DNA of 64,000 nucleotides, taken from Pseudomonadota bacterium. GTDB taxonomy: Bacteria > Pseudomonadota > Gammaproteobacteria > JAKAQQ01. The stretch covers positions 110,233 to 174,232 of the forward strand of contig JAJZIH010000002.1 in the NCBI GenBank assembly GCA_021810635.1. The letters are read 5' to 3'. A program made the translations under genes and the position numbers. Of the stretch, positions 7,983 through 16,842 are shown piece by piece (positions within the stretch are counted from its first letter, which is position 1; each line of letters starts with the position of its first letter). Below the pieces are notes generated by a model. It made no database searches and was not told the DNA's origin. It was given only the letters and a program-made list of their open reading frames with translations.

Positions 7983-10032
7983 GGACCGGTGGATAGACGG
8001 GCATGAGGGTCCGATCCAGGAAAGCCACGATCGTCCGCCAAATCCGTGTGCGGGTCTGGGGTCCGGTGAAGTGCCAACCTTGTGTCGGCTCTTCCATGAT
8101 CTGGACCGGAATCGAGTGTTTGCGGAGGATTGAAACGAAACGATCTTCCCCGCTGGAAGGATCCAGCGAATCCCGACCCCCCTCAACCAGGAAAACCGGT
8201 GCGCGCACGGACTGGGCATGGGCGAGGGGCGACTCGGACTCAAGATGGTGACGGCCGAGCACCGTCTCCAGGAACCACCGGCCGAAGGGCGTTCGCCACA
8301 ACCGGTCTGCAGGACTTTTCAGCGAGGGCAAGCGGTAGATCCCATCCAGACTCACGATCGCACGGACCCGTTTGGGGTGTTCGGCCCCAAGCATGAGGGC
8401 CGCATATCCGCCGTAGCCGTGCCCGGCCAAGGCCAGCTTCCCATCCGGGATCTTGTGCTGCCGGGCAGCCCAGCGAACAGCTGCCCAGACTCCCTTGAGC
8501 ATGGCCCCTCCCCATTGCCGGTACCCCAGCCTGCGCCAGCCTCTCCCCCGCCCAAAGGAACCCGGATAGTCCACTTCCATGACCACGAAGCCGTGGCGCG
8601 TGAGTTCCTGCAGGCGTGGATCAAAGCGCCAACGCATGCCTTCCCGGAAGGGATGGCCATGGATCCAGACGACCAGACCCTTCCGCGCGCTGACCGCCCT
8701 GTGCGGGAAAGCCAGGTAAACCGGTTCTTGCAGTCGGTGCCAGGGGACGAGGAACGCGTGCCAGCGGGACAGTGCGGGAGGTGCTATTTCCGGCTGAACG
8801 CTCATGAGGTAGCGCAGGAGATGGCGTTTGGGGTTGAAGAGGTAGTATTCCCCCGGATTACGGTCTCCTCTCACCCGAACCAAGACCGTGGAATGATTGT
8901 GGTCGACACTCAGAATGTTGATCCGCTGGTTGCGGAAGACCGGAGCTAGCAACCGGAGCCATTCGGCTTCGGGGTTTTTCGGGGCGATCACGACCCAGTG
9001 TGGCTTCCGGACCCCCACCCAGACGGCATAGATCCGTCCGGAGGGAGCCCGGGCAATCCGGCGGATGTCGTTGCTGGGGTCCACGTAGAGACGGGTCTCC
9101 TTCCTGGTGCCGGGATTTACGTCGTAGAGCCCGAGGGTGCCGTAGTGACTGGCCCTGAGGAGGTAAAAACGGCGGTTACCGGGCAGGAAGCCCAAAGGTC
9201 TGATACCGGATGCCGGGCCCGAGCCTTCGAGCAGGAAACTCAGGTTCTTCCATTCCAGAGTATGGGGTTCCCGGAACCATAACTCGGTCCGTCCCGTGAG
9301 GGCGTTTGTACCGAAGGCCAGACGCACGTGTCCATCGTTGTCGGGGAGCAACTGTCCGTTGGTCATTGGACTGTGGATTCCGCGTAGCAAGTGTCCAGTC
9401 CGGACGTTCAAGATTTCGGCTTCCGGCGCAAGATCGGCGGAGGAATAGCGCTCGACGACCATCCGGTCTGGGTCATGGTCGAACGGGGACAGGATCAGGT
9501 AGATGGCGACGTTGACCTCCAGACGGTGCTTTCGGTAGCCGGCGAGGAGGTGGCTTTGCGCACGGTGATGGATCAGGTGAATGGCCCAAATCTCTCCGCT
9601 TCGGAGAGTTCTGCGGTAGCCCGGCAGCTTGACCCGGGTGGTGACCAAGAGGGTCCGGGATCCGGCCCATCTCAGGTGATTGATCCGGCTTTCGCGAACC
9701 AGGTGCAAACGCTGGTCGTAGCGGGGCATCCTCAGGTTGAGGAGCGCGAGGCCTTCCTGCCGGGCATCGCGAAAGTAACCAGCAATGGCCAGCCAGTGAC
9801 CGTTGGGGGAAAGCCTGGCATGGGTGGCACGGGAGTTGGCGAAGCCGGATGCCAGGGGGGGGATGGCTGCTTTTCCCCTCCGTGCAAATCCGGCACCGGA
9901 GGCGGGTAGTAGACAGATTGCCAGGAGGCTCCAGAGTCCCAGGGCCCGTGGGGTGATATGAACCGGAAATCGACAGGTTGAATATTCAGCCGAAGCGGAT
10001 CTTGCTTTCAAGGTTGGTGCGGGAATCGGCAT
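7960..10032 (-). CDS. S9 (prolyl oligopeptidase/DPP)-family protein lacking the catalytic serine
   Basis: This 690-residue protein has a signal-like hydrophobic segment (about residues 31-46), a middle region of blade-like repeats as in S9 beta-propellers, and a C-terminal alpha/beta hydrolase domain. The usual nucleophile motif GxSYGG is here GHGYGG (537-542): the Ser position is Gly539, codon GGC at 8416-8418. The candidate Asp621 (GGRDS) and His654 (QGWHF) are kept. As read, it should not be an active serine peptidase; it may bind peptides or be a decaying gene. The ATG at 10032 lies inside the end of the third pil ATPase gene (47-base overlap), and recG overlaps its 3' end. Confidence 0.8.
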   Translation of the reverse strand: MPIPAPTLKARSASAEYSTCRFPVHITPRALGLWSLLAICLLPASGAGFARRGKAAIPPLASGFANSRATHARLSPNGHWLAIAGYFRDARQEGLALLNLRMPRYDQRLHLVRESRINHLRWAGSRTLLVTTRVKLPGYRRTLRSGEIWAIHLIHHRAQSHLLAGYRKHRLEVNVAIYLILSPFDHDPDRMVVERYSSADLAPEAEILNVRTGHLLRGIHSPMTNGQLLPDNDGHVRLAFGTNALTGRTELWFREPHTLEWKNLSFLLEGSGPASGIRPLGFLPGNRRFYLLRASHYGTLGLYDVNPGTRKETRLYVDPSNDIRRIARAPSGRIYAVWVGVRKPHWVVIAPKNPEAEWLRLLAPVFRNQRINILSVDHNHSTVLVRVRGDRNPGEYYLFNPKRHLLRYLMSVQPEIAPPALSRWHAFLVPWHRLQEPVYLAFPHRAVSARKGLVVWIHGHPFREGMRWRFDPRLQELTRHGFVVMEVDYPGSFGRGRGWRRLGYRQWGGAMLKGVWAAVRWAARQHKIPDGKLALAGHGYGGYAALMLGAEHPKRVRAIVSLDGIYRLPSLKSPADRLWRTPFGRWFLETVLGRHHLESESPLAHAQSVRAPVFLVEGGRDSLDPSSGEDRFVSILRKHSIPVQIMEEPTQGWHFTGPQTRTRIWRTIVAFLDRTLMPVYPPVHAPAQRD

Positions 10033-11041
10033 AGTTCAGCCCTGTCTTGAGGTCAATGATGCCATTCCGGTAGAGCTGGTAAAGCGCCGTATCGAACGTT
10101 TGCATGCCGATTTCATGGCTGGACTCCATGGCTTCACGCAAAATACCGAGTTCTCCCTTGTGAATCAAGTCCGCGATATGGGGGGTGTTGAGCAGAACTT
10201 CGACCGCGGCGACCAGTTTCGCATCGACATTGGGGACCAGCCGCTGGGCGATGATGGCCCGCATCGTGGCCGCAAGGTCGGTGAGCACCAGTCGGCGGGC
10301 CGGTTCGGGGTAGAGGTTCAGGATCCGTTCCAGTGTCTGGTAGGCATTGCTCGTGTGTAGCGTGGCCAGGGTCAGGTGGCCGGTTGCCGCCATCTCGATC
10401 GCAGCGGACATCGTTTCAGAATCACGGATTTCTCCGATCAGAAGAACGTCCGGGGTCGCGCGTAGCGCGCTGCGCAACGCATCCGCATAGCTCAGGACAT
10501 CGTTGCCGATCTCGCGCTGGTTGATGATCGACAGGCGGTTCTCGTAGACATACTCGATCGGATCCTCGATTGTGAGAATGTGATCCGCCTGCTGGGTGTT
10601 CCGGTAGTCGATCAGGGAGGCCAGGGTTGTGGATTTCCCGGCGCCTGTCGCCCCCACGACGAGAACGAGTCCCCTGGGTACCAGGACCAGCTCCTTGAGA
10701 ACTGCCGGCAATCCCAGCGTATCCAACTCGGGGACCTTGATCGGAATCAAGCGGATGGCCATGGCCACCCGTCCGCGCTCGAGAAATACATTCACCCGAT
10801 AGCGGCCGACCCCGACGATTTCCATGGGGAACTCGGCCTGGTGCCGGTTCTCGAACTGGTTGATCAGCCTCTCCGTCATGATCCCCAGGGCTGCTTCCCG
10901 GATCATCGACTCATCGATTGGCGTCCGTCCGACCGACAGGAGTTTTCCCTGTACCCGGAGCTTGATGGGCGCGTCCGTGGTCAGGTACAGGTCCGAAGCG
11001 AATCGTTCGGCCATGAGGCGCAGGTAGGGTTCAATGTTCAT
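9986..11041 (-). CDS. PilT/PilU-type retraction ATPase, third paralogue
   Basis: A 351-residue hexameric-type ATPase of the type IV pilus retraction family. Walker A is GATGAGKST at 130-138; the Asp box (TIEDPIEYVYE), Walker B (LLIGEIRDSE) and His box (GHLTLATLHTSN) follow in family order. It sits 41 bases after pilU on the same strand, making a three-ATPase run pilT-pilU-this gene. It resembles PilU more in the DLIHKGE segment but lacks PilU's charged C-terminal tail and PilT's AIRNLIRE motif. It may be an accessory retraction motor or serve another pilus-like machine; the sequence cannot tell which. Confidence 0.85.
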   Translation of the reverse strand: MNIEPYLRLMAERFASDLYLTTDAPIKLRVQGKLLSVGRTPIDESMIREAALGIMTERLINQFENRHQAEFPMEIVGVGRYRVNVFLERGRVAMAIRLIPIKVPELDTLGLPAVLKELVLVPRGLVLVVGATGAGKSTTLASLIDYRNTQQADHILTIEDPIEYVYENRLSIINQREIGNDVLSYADALRSALRATPDVLLIGEIRDSETMSAAIEMAATGHLTLATLHTSNAYQTLERILNLYPEPARRLVLTDLAATMRAIIAQRLVPNVDAKLVAAVEVLLNTPHIADLIHKGELGILREAMESSHEIGMQTFDTALYQLYRNGIIDLKTGLNYADSRTNLESKIRFG

Positions 11042-11082
11042 GGTTGCGCCTCCGGACGGAACGTGGACGGATTGATAGGGGA

Positions 11083-12258
11083 TTATTTCCCGAGTCCGAG
11101 TGATCTCTGCAGCGGGGTTTCTGGTTCCGACAAATGCAGCTGATCGAGTTCGGAATCGTCCGGCTTCGCGGCCCTTTTGCTTTCCAGTTTGATACGCAGA
11201 CGCAATTCATTCTGGGAATCGGCGTTGCGAAGTGCCTCCTCGTAGCTGATGCTCCCGCTTTCATAAAGGTCAAAAATCGCCTGGTCGAAGGTTTGCATGC
11301 CGGCGTTGACTGACTTGCCCATCAATTCCTTGAGTTCGGCAACCTCACCCTTGAAGATCAGATCGGCGGCCAGCGGCGTGTTGATCAAAATTTCCATGGC
11401 CGCTACACGGCCGGTTCCACTGGCGCGACGAAGCAGGCGTTGAGAGACCATGGCCTTGAGATTCAGCGAAAGATCCATGAGTAATTGCTGGCGGCGTTCC
11501 TTGGGATAGAGATTGATGATCCGGTCAAGGGCCTGGTTGGCATTGTTGGCATGCAGGGTGCTGAGGCACAGATGGCCGGTTTCGGCGAACTCGACGGCAT
11601 AGCCCATGGTTTCTGGATCCCGGATCTCCCCGATTAAAATGACATCCGGCGCCTGTCGCAGCGTGTTCTTGAGAGCCGCACCCCAGGATTCGGTGTCCAC
11701 TCCGAGCTCACGCTGGGTCACCAGACAGGAGCCGTGTCCGTGAACATATTCGATCGGATCCTCGATGGTCACGATATGGTCATGGGCAGTTGCATTCCGG
11801 TGGTGGAGCATCGCCGCCAGGGTGGTGGATTTCCCGGAACCGGTTGCGCCGACGACCAGCACGAGGCCGCGCTTGGTGAGCGAGATGTCCTCAAGGATCC
11901 GGGGCAACTCGAGTTCAGCAACCGTCGGTACCTGGGTATTGATGGTCCGGAGAACGGCGCCAAGCCGTCCCTGTTCGACATAGGCGCTGACCCTGAATCG
12001 GCCGATGCCCTTCGGTGCAATGGCAAAACTGATTTCCTTGGTGGCGTCAAACTCCCGTGACTGCCGGTCGTTGAAAAGAGCCCTGACGATCACGCTGGAT
12101 TGCTCGGCGGTGAAGGGACGGTCTGAGACCGGTTTGACTTCGCCGTCAATTTTCATGGCAGGTGGAAAATCGGCCGCGATGAATAGGTCCGAAGCCCGGC
12201 GCTGGGTCATGATCCGCAACAGATCATGGACGAATTTGATGGCTTGTTCACGATCCAC
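11083..12258 (-). CDS. pilU: Type IV pilus retraction ATPase PilU
   Basis: A 391-residue cytoplasmic ATPase that assists PilT in disassembling type IV pili during twitching. Walker A is GATGSGKST at 137-145, with Asp box TIEDPIEYVHGHG, Walker B ILIGEIRDPE, and the PilU-typical His box GHLCLSTLHANNANQALDRI. The C-terminal tail after about residue 350 is charged and variable, as in PilU proteins. It starts 12 bases after the pilT stop, so the two are one transcript. The order pilT-pilU is conserved in many gammaproteobacteria. Confidence 0.93.
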   Translation of the reverse strand: MDREQAIKFVHDLLRIMTQRRASDLFIAADFPPAMKIDGEVKPVSDRPFTAEQSSVIVRALFNDRQSREFDATKEISFAIAPKGIGRFRVSAYVEQGRLGAVLRTINTQVPTVAELELPRILEDISLTKRGLVLVVGATGSGKSTTLAAMLHHRNATAHDHIVTIEDPIEYVHGHGSCLVTQRELGVDTESWGAALKNTLRQAPDVILIGEIRDPETMGYAVEFAETGHLCLSTLHANNANQALDRIINLYPKERRQQLLMDLSLNLKAMVSQRLLRRASGTGRVAAMEILINTPLAADLIFKGEVAELKELMGKSVNAGMQTFDQAIFDLYESGSISYEEALRNADSQNELRLRIKLESKRAAKPDDSELDQLHLSEPETPLQRSLGLGK

Positions 12259-12270
12259 GGAAGATCCCCC

Positions 12271-13332
12271 TTAGGCAAACTGCTCTTTGTTGGTCGCTTT
12301 GATGCGGGCCTGTTCCCGCGTAATGATTCCCCGGCGGAGCATTTCGGTCAGACATTGATCCAGGGTTTGCATGCCGTAAGTCTGTCCGGTCTGGATGGCC
12401 GAATACATCTGGGCCACCTTATTTTCACGAATCAGGTTGCGAATCGCGGGAGTTGCCGTCATGATCTCATAGGCGGCGACTCGGCCGCCTCCGGCTTTTT
12501 TGAGGAGGGTCTGTGAGATGACTGCCTGCAAGGATTCGGAAAGCATCGTTCGGACCATTTCTTTCTCGGCAGCCGGGAAAACGTCAACGATGCGGTCGAT
12601 GGTTTTGGCAGCCGAGCTCGTGTGTAGGGTCGCAAAAACCAGATGCCCGGTTTCGGCTGCCGTCAGGGCCAAGCGGATGGTTTCGAGATCTCGCATTTCG
12701 CCAACCAGGATCACATCCGGATCTTCACGCAGCCCGGCCCGCAGGGCCTCCGCAAACCCGAGGGCGTGTTCGTGGATTTCCCGCTGATTGATGATGCACT
12801 TCTTGGACTGGTGCACAAACTCGATCGGGTCCTCGATCGTGAGAATGTGGGACATGACCGACTCGTTCACATGGTTGATCATGGCCGCGAGTGTTGTCGA
12901 CTTTCCTGAACCGGTTGGCCCGGTGACCAAAACGAGTCCGCGCGGCCGTAGCACGAGCTCCTTGAAGGTCGAAGGACTGGCGAGTTCTTCCAGGGTCTGG
13001 ACGTTGGAAGGAATGGTGCGAAATACAGCGCCCGGCCCCCGTCTCTGGTTGAATGCGTTGACGCGGAAACGGGCCAAGTCACTGATTTCAAACGAAAAAT
13101 CGCAATCCAGAAATTCTTCGAAGTGCTTTCGTTGCTTATCATTCATAATGTCATAGATCATGTCGTGAACTTTTTTTTCGTCGAGGGGGGGCAGATTGAT
13201 CCGCCGGATATCGCCGTCGACACGGATCATCGGAGGTTCGCCGGCCGAAATATGGAGATCGGAGGCGTGGTTTCGCACGCCGAACGTCAGCAATTGGGCG
13301 ATATCAAGGATGGGAACGGCTTCTTCGGGCAT
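12271..13332 (-). CDS. pilT: Type IV pilus retraction ATPase PilT
   Basis: PilT powers pilus retraction, giving twitching motility and DNA uptake. The ATG at 13332 gives 353 residues (Pseudomonas PilT has 344) and follows an AGG-type ribosome site; a longer frame runs into the divergent proC region and is ignored. Walker A is GPTGSGKST at 138-146, followed by TIEDPIEFVH, the Walker B ILVGEMRD and the His box GHLVFATLHTSSA. The C-terminus holds AIRNLIRENK, the motif known to be needed for retraction in PilT. First gene of the pilT-pilU-third ATPase run, divergent from proC. Confidence 0.96.
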   Translation of the reverse strand: MPEEAVPILDIAQLLTFGVRNHASDLHISAGEPPMIRVDGDIRRINLPPLDEKKVHDMIYDIMNDKQRKHFEEFLDCDFSFEISDLARFRVNAFNQRRGPGAVFRTIPSNVQTLEELASPSTFKELVLRPRGLVLVTGPTGSGKSTTLAAMINHVNESVMSHILTIEDPIEFVHQSKKCIINQREIHEHALGFAEALRAGLREDPDVILVGEMRDLETIRLALTAAETGHLVFATLHTSSAAKTIDRIVDVFPAAEKEMVRTMLSESLQAVISQTLLKKAGGGRVAAYEIMTATPAIRNLIRENKVAQMYSAIQTGQTYGMQTLDQCLTEMLRRGIITREQARIKATNKEQFA

Positions 13333-13440
13333 GCTCGAGTTACCTGGATCGACGTCAGGGCACCTTAAAGGTATAGCGAAGTGACGCGAACGGCAAGCCA
13401 TCCCCCCCCCACGGACCCGGATGCCCCGAACCGGAGTCCG

Positions 13441-14265
13441 GTGAAATTGGCGGTTCTCGGGGCGGGGCATCTCGGGAGCGCCTGTATCGCCGGCCTTTTG
13501 CGAAGCGGCTGGAGCCCGTCCCGACTGCGGATTGCGGAAACCGATCCCGGACGACGGAAGCGGATTGAAGCGGAATCGGGGGCCTTCGTGTCAGATGAGG
13601 TCGGGGCTGTGGTCGCCGAATCCGATCTGATCCTGGTGGCGGTCCGGCCTGGTTCTCTGCGGGAGGCGCTTGTGGCAGCTGCTCCCCATCTGGTGGACCG
13701 GCCCCGGCTGCTCGTGAGTTTTGCAGCCGGCATTCCGACCGAGTTGCTTCGCCGGTGGTGTGGCGGGGCAACGGTGGTGGCTCGGGCCATGCCCAACCTA
13801 GCAGTTGCCCTGAATCAGGGAGCGATCGCCGTGTTTGCTCCGGACCTCGATCCTGTGGTGCGCCTGGATCTCGAAGAACTGCTTGGTCGGCTGGGGCGGC
13901 TCTACTGGCTGGAATCCGAGAAGTGGATGGACGGAATCACGGCGCTGGCCGGGAGCGGCCCGGCATACTTTTTCCACTTCATGGAGTGCCTCAAGAATGC
14001 GGCCGTCACGCTGGGCATGGAGCCTGGTCTCGCGACCGATCTCGTGCTGCAAACCGGACGGGGTAGCCTGGAGCTTGCCTCCCGGGCCGAAGGGGAATTC
14101 GGGCGCTTGCGGGACGAAGTGGCTTCTCCGGGCGGAACCACGTCTGCCGCGCTGGAACAGTTCCGGCACCAGGGCTTCGAGCAGGCCGTCACCCGGGCCC
14201 TGGGGGCGGCATGGAGACGGGGAGCTGAGCTTGCACAACAGGTCCGGGAGGAGGTGCCATCGTGA
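13441..14265 (+). CDS. proC: Pyrroline-5-carboxylate reductase
   Basis: ProC reduces pyrroline-5-carboxylate to proline with NAD(P)H, the last step of proline synthesis. The N-terminus VKLAVLGAGHLGSACIAG is the Rossmann nucleotide-binding motif, and the C-terminal half has the family signature LRDEVASPGGTTSAALE. The GTG at 13441 is chosen because the protein then begins directly at the Rossmann strand and has 274 residues (E. coli 269), a GGAG lies 4 bases upstream, and about 108 bases remain for promoters shared with the divergent pilT. A GTG at 13381 would add 20 proline-rich residues. The 3' end overlaps yggT by 4 bases. Confidence 0.93.
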   Translation: MKLAVLGAGHLGSACIAGLLRSGWSPSRLRIAETDPGRRKRIEAESGAFVSDEVGAVVAESDLILVAVRPGSLREALVAAAPHLVDRPRLLVSFAAGIPTELLRRWCGGATVVARAMPNLAVALNQGAIAVFAPDLDPVVRLDLEELLGRLGRLYWLESEKWMDGITALAGSGPAYFFHFMECLKNAAVTLGMEPGLATDLVLQTGRGSLELASRAEGEFGRLRDEVASPGGTTSAALEQFRHQGFEQAVTRALGAAWRRGAELAQQVREEVPS

Positions 14266-14822
14266 TCCTGCACTGGTCCAGCGCCTTGCTTTTCCTGGTG
14301 AATTTTCTGTTCACCATCGGTGTCCTGCTTTTCCTTTCCCGGTTTGCCATGAGCTGGGGGGCCCTCGATTTTTCCCATCCCGTGGTGCAGAGCATTGGCC
14401 GGCTGACTTGGCCGGTCCTGCGGCCGCTCTACCATTGGACCGGGAGACATGCTTTGCGCCGAGACTGGTGGAGCCTCATCGTCGCTGTGGTACTTTGCGG
14501 GTTCGATGTCGCCATCCTGGCCGGAATTGCAGGCCAGTCGCTCTCCGGAGGCATGCTCGCACTGGCGGCGCTGGTCAAATGCACAACGCTGTTGGATGAT
14601 TTCTACATTTTTACCCTGATCGTCGGAGCGCTCATGAGCTGGATTCAGCCTCCCTACATCCAGCATCCCGTGGCCAGTTTTCTCCATGCCATCAATGAAC
14701 CGATTCTGAGGCCCTTGCGTCGCCTGATCCCGGTGACCGGTGGACTCGACCTTTCCACTGTGCTGGCGCTCGTGATCCTGTTTTTCATCAACATTCTTCT
14801 GCCGTCTGTTCGGGTGGGGTGA
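14262..14822 (+). CDS. yggT: YggT-family membrane protein
   Basis: A 186-residue inner membrane protein with two YggT repeats, each a pair of hydrophobic segments with a LRPLY or LRPLRRLIP loop between or after them. The family (PF02325) is linked to ion homeostasis and, in plastids and cyanobacteria, to photosystem or division factors; its exact role is unresolved. It starts at a GTG overlapping the proC stop (GTGA), so it is translationally coupled to proC, a pairing conserved in gammaproteobacteria. Confidence 0.9.
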   Translation: MILHWSSALLFLVNFLFTIGVLLFLSRFAMSWGALDFSHPVVQSIGRLTWPVLRPLYHWTGRHALRRDWWSLIVAVVLCGFDVAILAGIAGQSLSGGMLALAALVKCTTLLDDFYIFTLIVGALMSWIQPPYIQHPVASFLHAINEPILRPLRRLIPVTGGLDLSTVLALVILFFINILLPSVRVG

Positions 14823-14923
14823 AGACCCACGTGGGGCGATCTCGGGGCGGTTCTACCTTTCCGGCGCCGGTTATGATACATTCCGCTACGTTGCTCTCTC
14901 TTTCCGTAACCCTAGAGGAACTT

Positions 14924-15247
14924 ATGGCAAGCAATAATCAGACCTCCAAACCACTCACCAAAAGCGAGATTGTCCGGACAATTTCCGAGGAGACGAGCCT
15001 GACGCGCAAGCAGGTCGGTGCCGTTTTCGATACGTTTGAGGGGTTGATCAAGAAAAGCCTCGGCAAACGGGGGCCGGGAGTGTTCGTCATGCCCGGAATC
15101 CTGAAGATCAAGCAGGTTCATAAGCCGGCGGTCAAAGCCCGCAAGGGGACGAATCCCTTTACGGGTGAGCCCACGACCTTCAAGGCCCGACCGGCTCGCA
15201 ACATCGTCAAGGTTCAGGCACTCAAAAAGCTCAAGGACATGGTCTGA
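14924..15247 (+). CDS. HU/IHF-family histone-like DNA-binding protein
   Basis: From the ATG at 14924, after an AGAGGAA ribosome site, the product has 107 residues. It contains the HU helices (LTKSEIVRTISEETSLTRKQVGAVFD) and a DNA-binding arm region with GTNPFTGEPTTFKARPARNIVKV, where GxNPxTG marks the loop of the family. The arm is more basic and shorter than classical HupB, matching the diverged histone-like proteins annotated in Xanthomonadales. A possible -10 (TATGAT at 14872-14877) lies upstream, with only a weak -35. It probably bends or compacts DNA. Confidence 0.9.
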   Translation: MASNNQTSKPLTKSEIVRTISEETSLTRKQVGAVFDTFEGLIKKSLGKRGPGVFVMPGILKIKQVHKPAVKARKGTNPFTGEPTTFKARPARNIVKVQALKKLKDMV

Positions 15248-15250
15248 AAA

Positions 15251-15284
15251 ATAAAATCCCCATCGGCTTTCCCCGATGGGGATT
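15251..15284 (-). terminator. Rho-independent terminator between convergent genes
   Basis: Twelve-base arms AATCCCCATCGG (15255-15266) and CCGATGGGGATT (15273-15284) enclose a 6-base loop. Read on the minus strand the stem is followed by a T-rich run (from the AAAAATAAA on the plus strand), so it best terminates the hydrolase gene ending at 15340. On the plus strand it lies just after the HU-like gene but lacks a U-tract. Confidence 0.75.
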
Positions 15285-15339
15285 GCGATGAAGTGATCCC
15301 AGCGGCCCGGTGCAGAAACGGGCCGATGGGGTTGGTTTT

Positions 15340-16005
15340 TCAGGTTGAGGATGAAACACGGGGGTGGGTACGCTCGGCCAGAAAGCGGCTGACGGTCGAT
15401 CTGAGCCGGCCCAGTTGTCCGTGGAAGAAGTGGGTGACTTCAGGCCAGAGTTCAAAGACAGGATGTCCGGGCAGCTCCCGGCTCCAGGCAGTCACGGCCG
15501 CCGCCGGGACGATTTCGTCGGATTCCCCCTGAATGATCAGCCACGGACAGGTTGGAAGCCGGTCGGGTGCCATCGTCAAGTGGGGAACCGGTGGGGCGAT
15601 GGTGACCAGCGCGGAAGACTTGAGTTCGAGTGCGCTCTGGATGGCGAGACCGGCTCCAAATGAGAACCCGAGAAGCCAGAGTTCTGGCGCAGGGCCCCAC
15701 TGTGCGCGTGCCCAAGTCACGATGGAATGGACGTCAGCGAGTTCACCTACCCCCTCCCCATAGCGGCCATCGCTCTTTCCGACACCGCGAAAGTTGAAAC
15801 GGACGGTGTGTGCGCCGGAAGCCGAGGCAGCCCGGGTCAGGGTGAAGACCACTTTGTTCTCGAGGCTGCCTTGAAAGAGCGGATGTGGATGCAGGATAAC
15901 GGCGATCGCATCCACCGATCCGGACAGATCCGGCGCAGGTTCCCCAACCCGCGCCTCCAGGCGCCCGCAGGGTCCCGGAATGAACAGGTTCTGTTCGATG
16001 GACAT
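15340..16005 (-). CDS. Small alpha/beta hydrolase (YfhR/dienelactone-hydrolase-like)
   Basis: The ATG at 16005, preceded by GGGAG, gives 221 residues. The protein has an early HPHP motif (VILHPHPLFQGS), FNFRGVGKSDG, the nucleophile elbow GFSFGAG, an Asp in IQGESDEIVP and a late His in VTHFFHG, a complete Ser-Asp-His set. This is the pattern of short cytoplasmic hydrolases often annotated as KANL3/Tex30-like. The substrate is unknown. It stands alone, convergent with the HU-like gene and divergent from the Mpo1-like gene. Confidence 0.82.
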   Translation of the reverse strand: MSIEQNLFIPGPCGRLEARVGEPAPDLSGSVDAIAVILHPHPLFQGSLENKVVFTLTRAASASGAHTVRFNFRGVGKSDGRYGEGVGELADVHSIVTWARAQWGPAPELWLLGFSFGAGLAIQSALELKSSALVTIAPPVPHLTMAPDRLPTCPWLIIQGESDEIVPAAAVTAWSRELPGHPVFELWPEVTHFFHGQLGRLRSTVSRFLAERTHPRVSSST

Positions 16006-16192
16006 CGCTGGTTGGCTCCCGCAGTAAAAGTTTTTCCATCGGGACTGTGCCCAACATGAGCCGGCCGGGATTGGATCCAACCCATCAACCCGCGTTATCA
16101 TCATAATCGGTCTGGGTCCGATGGCGCTTTGCCCAGACGGGGGGGTGGATCTGAACGCCTGATACTGACCCCAAAGACCGAGGAGGCTTGCT

Positions 16193-16660
16193 GTGCGTGC
16201 GGTTAAAAGCTGGTTCGAGGAATATGGGGAAAGTCATCGTTCGGCAGTGAACAAGTCCATTCACTGGATTTGCGTACCACTGATCATGATTTCGCTGATC
16301 GGCCTTCTCTGGTCGGTTCCGGTACCAATTCGCTGGACCCGCGTTTCACCTTTGCTCAACTGGGGGGTGCTGTTTTTGGTATCGGTCCTCGTCTATTACT
16401 ACCGGTTGAACTGGCGCTTGGCCATTGGCATGAGCGTGGTGGATTTCGTCACCGTAGCGATCGTCTATGGGATTGGGCAGGTCACCCGGTCGGTCTGGCA
16501 GCTTTCGTTGCTCGTATTCGCAGCTGCATGGGCCGGGCAGTTCATCGGACACCGGATCGAAGGGCGAAAGCCCACATTTTTCCGGGATATCCAGTTTCTC
16601 CTGATTGGCCCCCTCTGGCTGCTCGCGTCCCTTTACCAGCGGATGGGCCTGTCCTATTGA
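16193..16660 (+). CDS. Mpo1-like (DUF962/YGL010w) membrane protein
   Basis: A 155-residue protein starting at a GTG six bases after a perfect AGGAGG. It has about four hydrophobic segments and the family motifs: HR followed by N..IHWICVP near the start and GQFIGHRIEGRKPTFFRDIQFLLIGPLWLL near the end. The spaced His residues are those thought to hold iron in yeast Mpo1, an alpha-oxygenase that shortens 2-hydroxy fatty acids. A lipid-modifying role in the inner membrane is therefore plausible but untested in bacteria. Confidence 0.85.
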   Translation: MRAVKSWFEEYGESHRSAVNKSIHWICVPLIMISLIGLLWSVPVPIRWTRVSPLLNWGVLFLVSVLVYYYRLNWRLAIGMSVVDFVTVAIVYGIGQVTRSVWQLSLLVFAAAWAGQFIGHRIEGRKPTFFRDIQFLLIGPLWLLASLYQRMGLSY

Positions 16661-16842
16661 TTTGATGTGCTGGAGATCAGACCGGGCTGTCTAGCCGCGG
16701 ATCCTGGGGGGGGATGAGTGCCCGAGGTTTCTGGGGCAAGCGACGCCTTTGACCTCACCATCCCCCGCCCTCCCTATGCGCGTCGTTGTTCCCTGTCGTG
16801 GATGTAGTGTGATGCCTGAGATCGCCAAAAGAAACCAACAGA

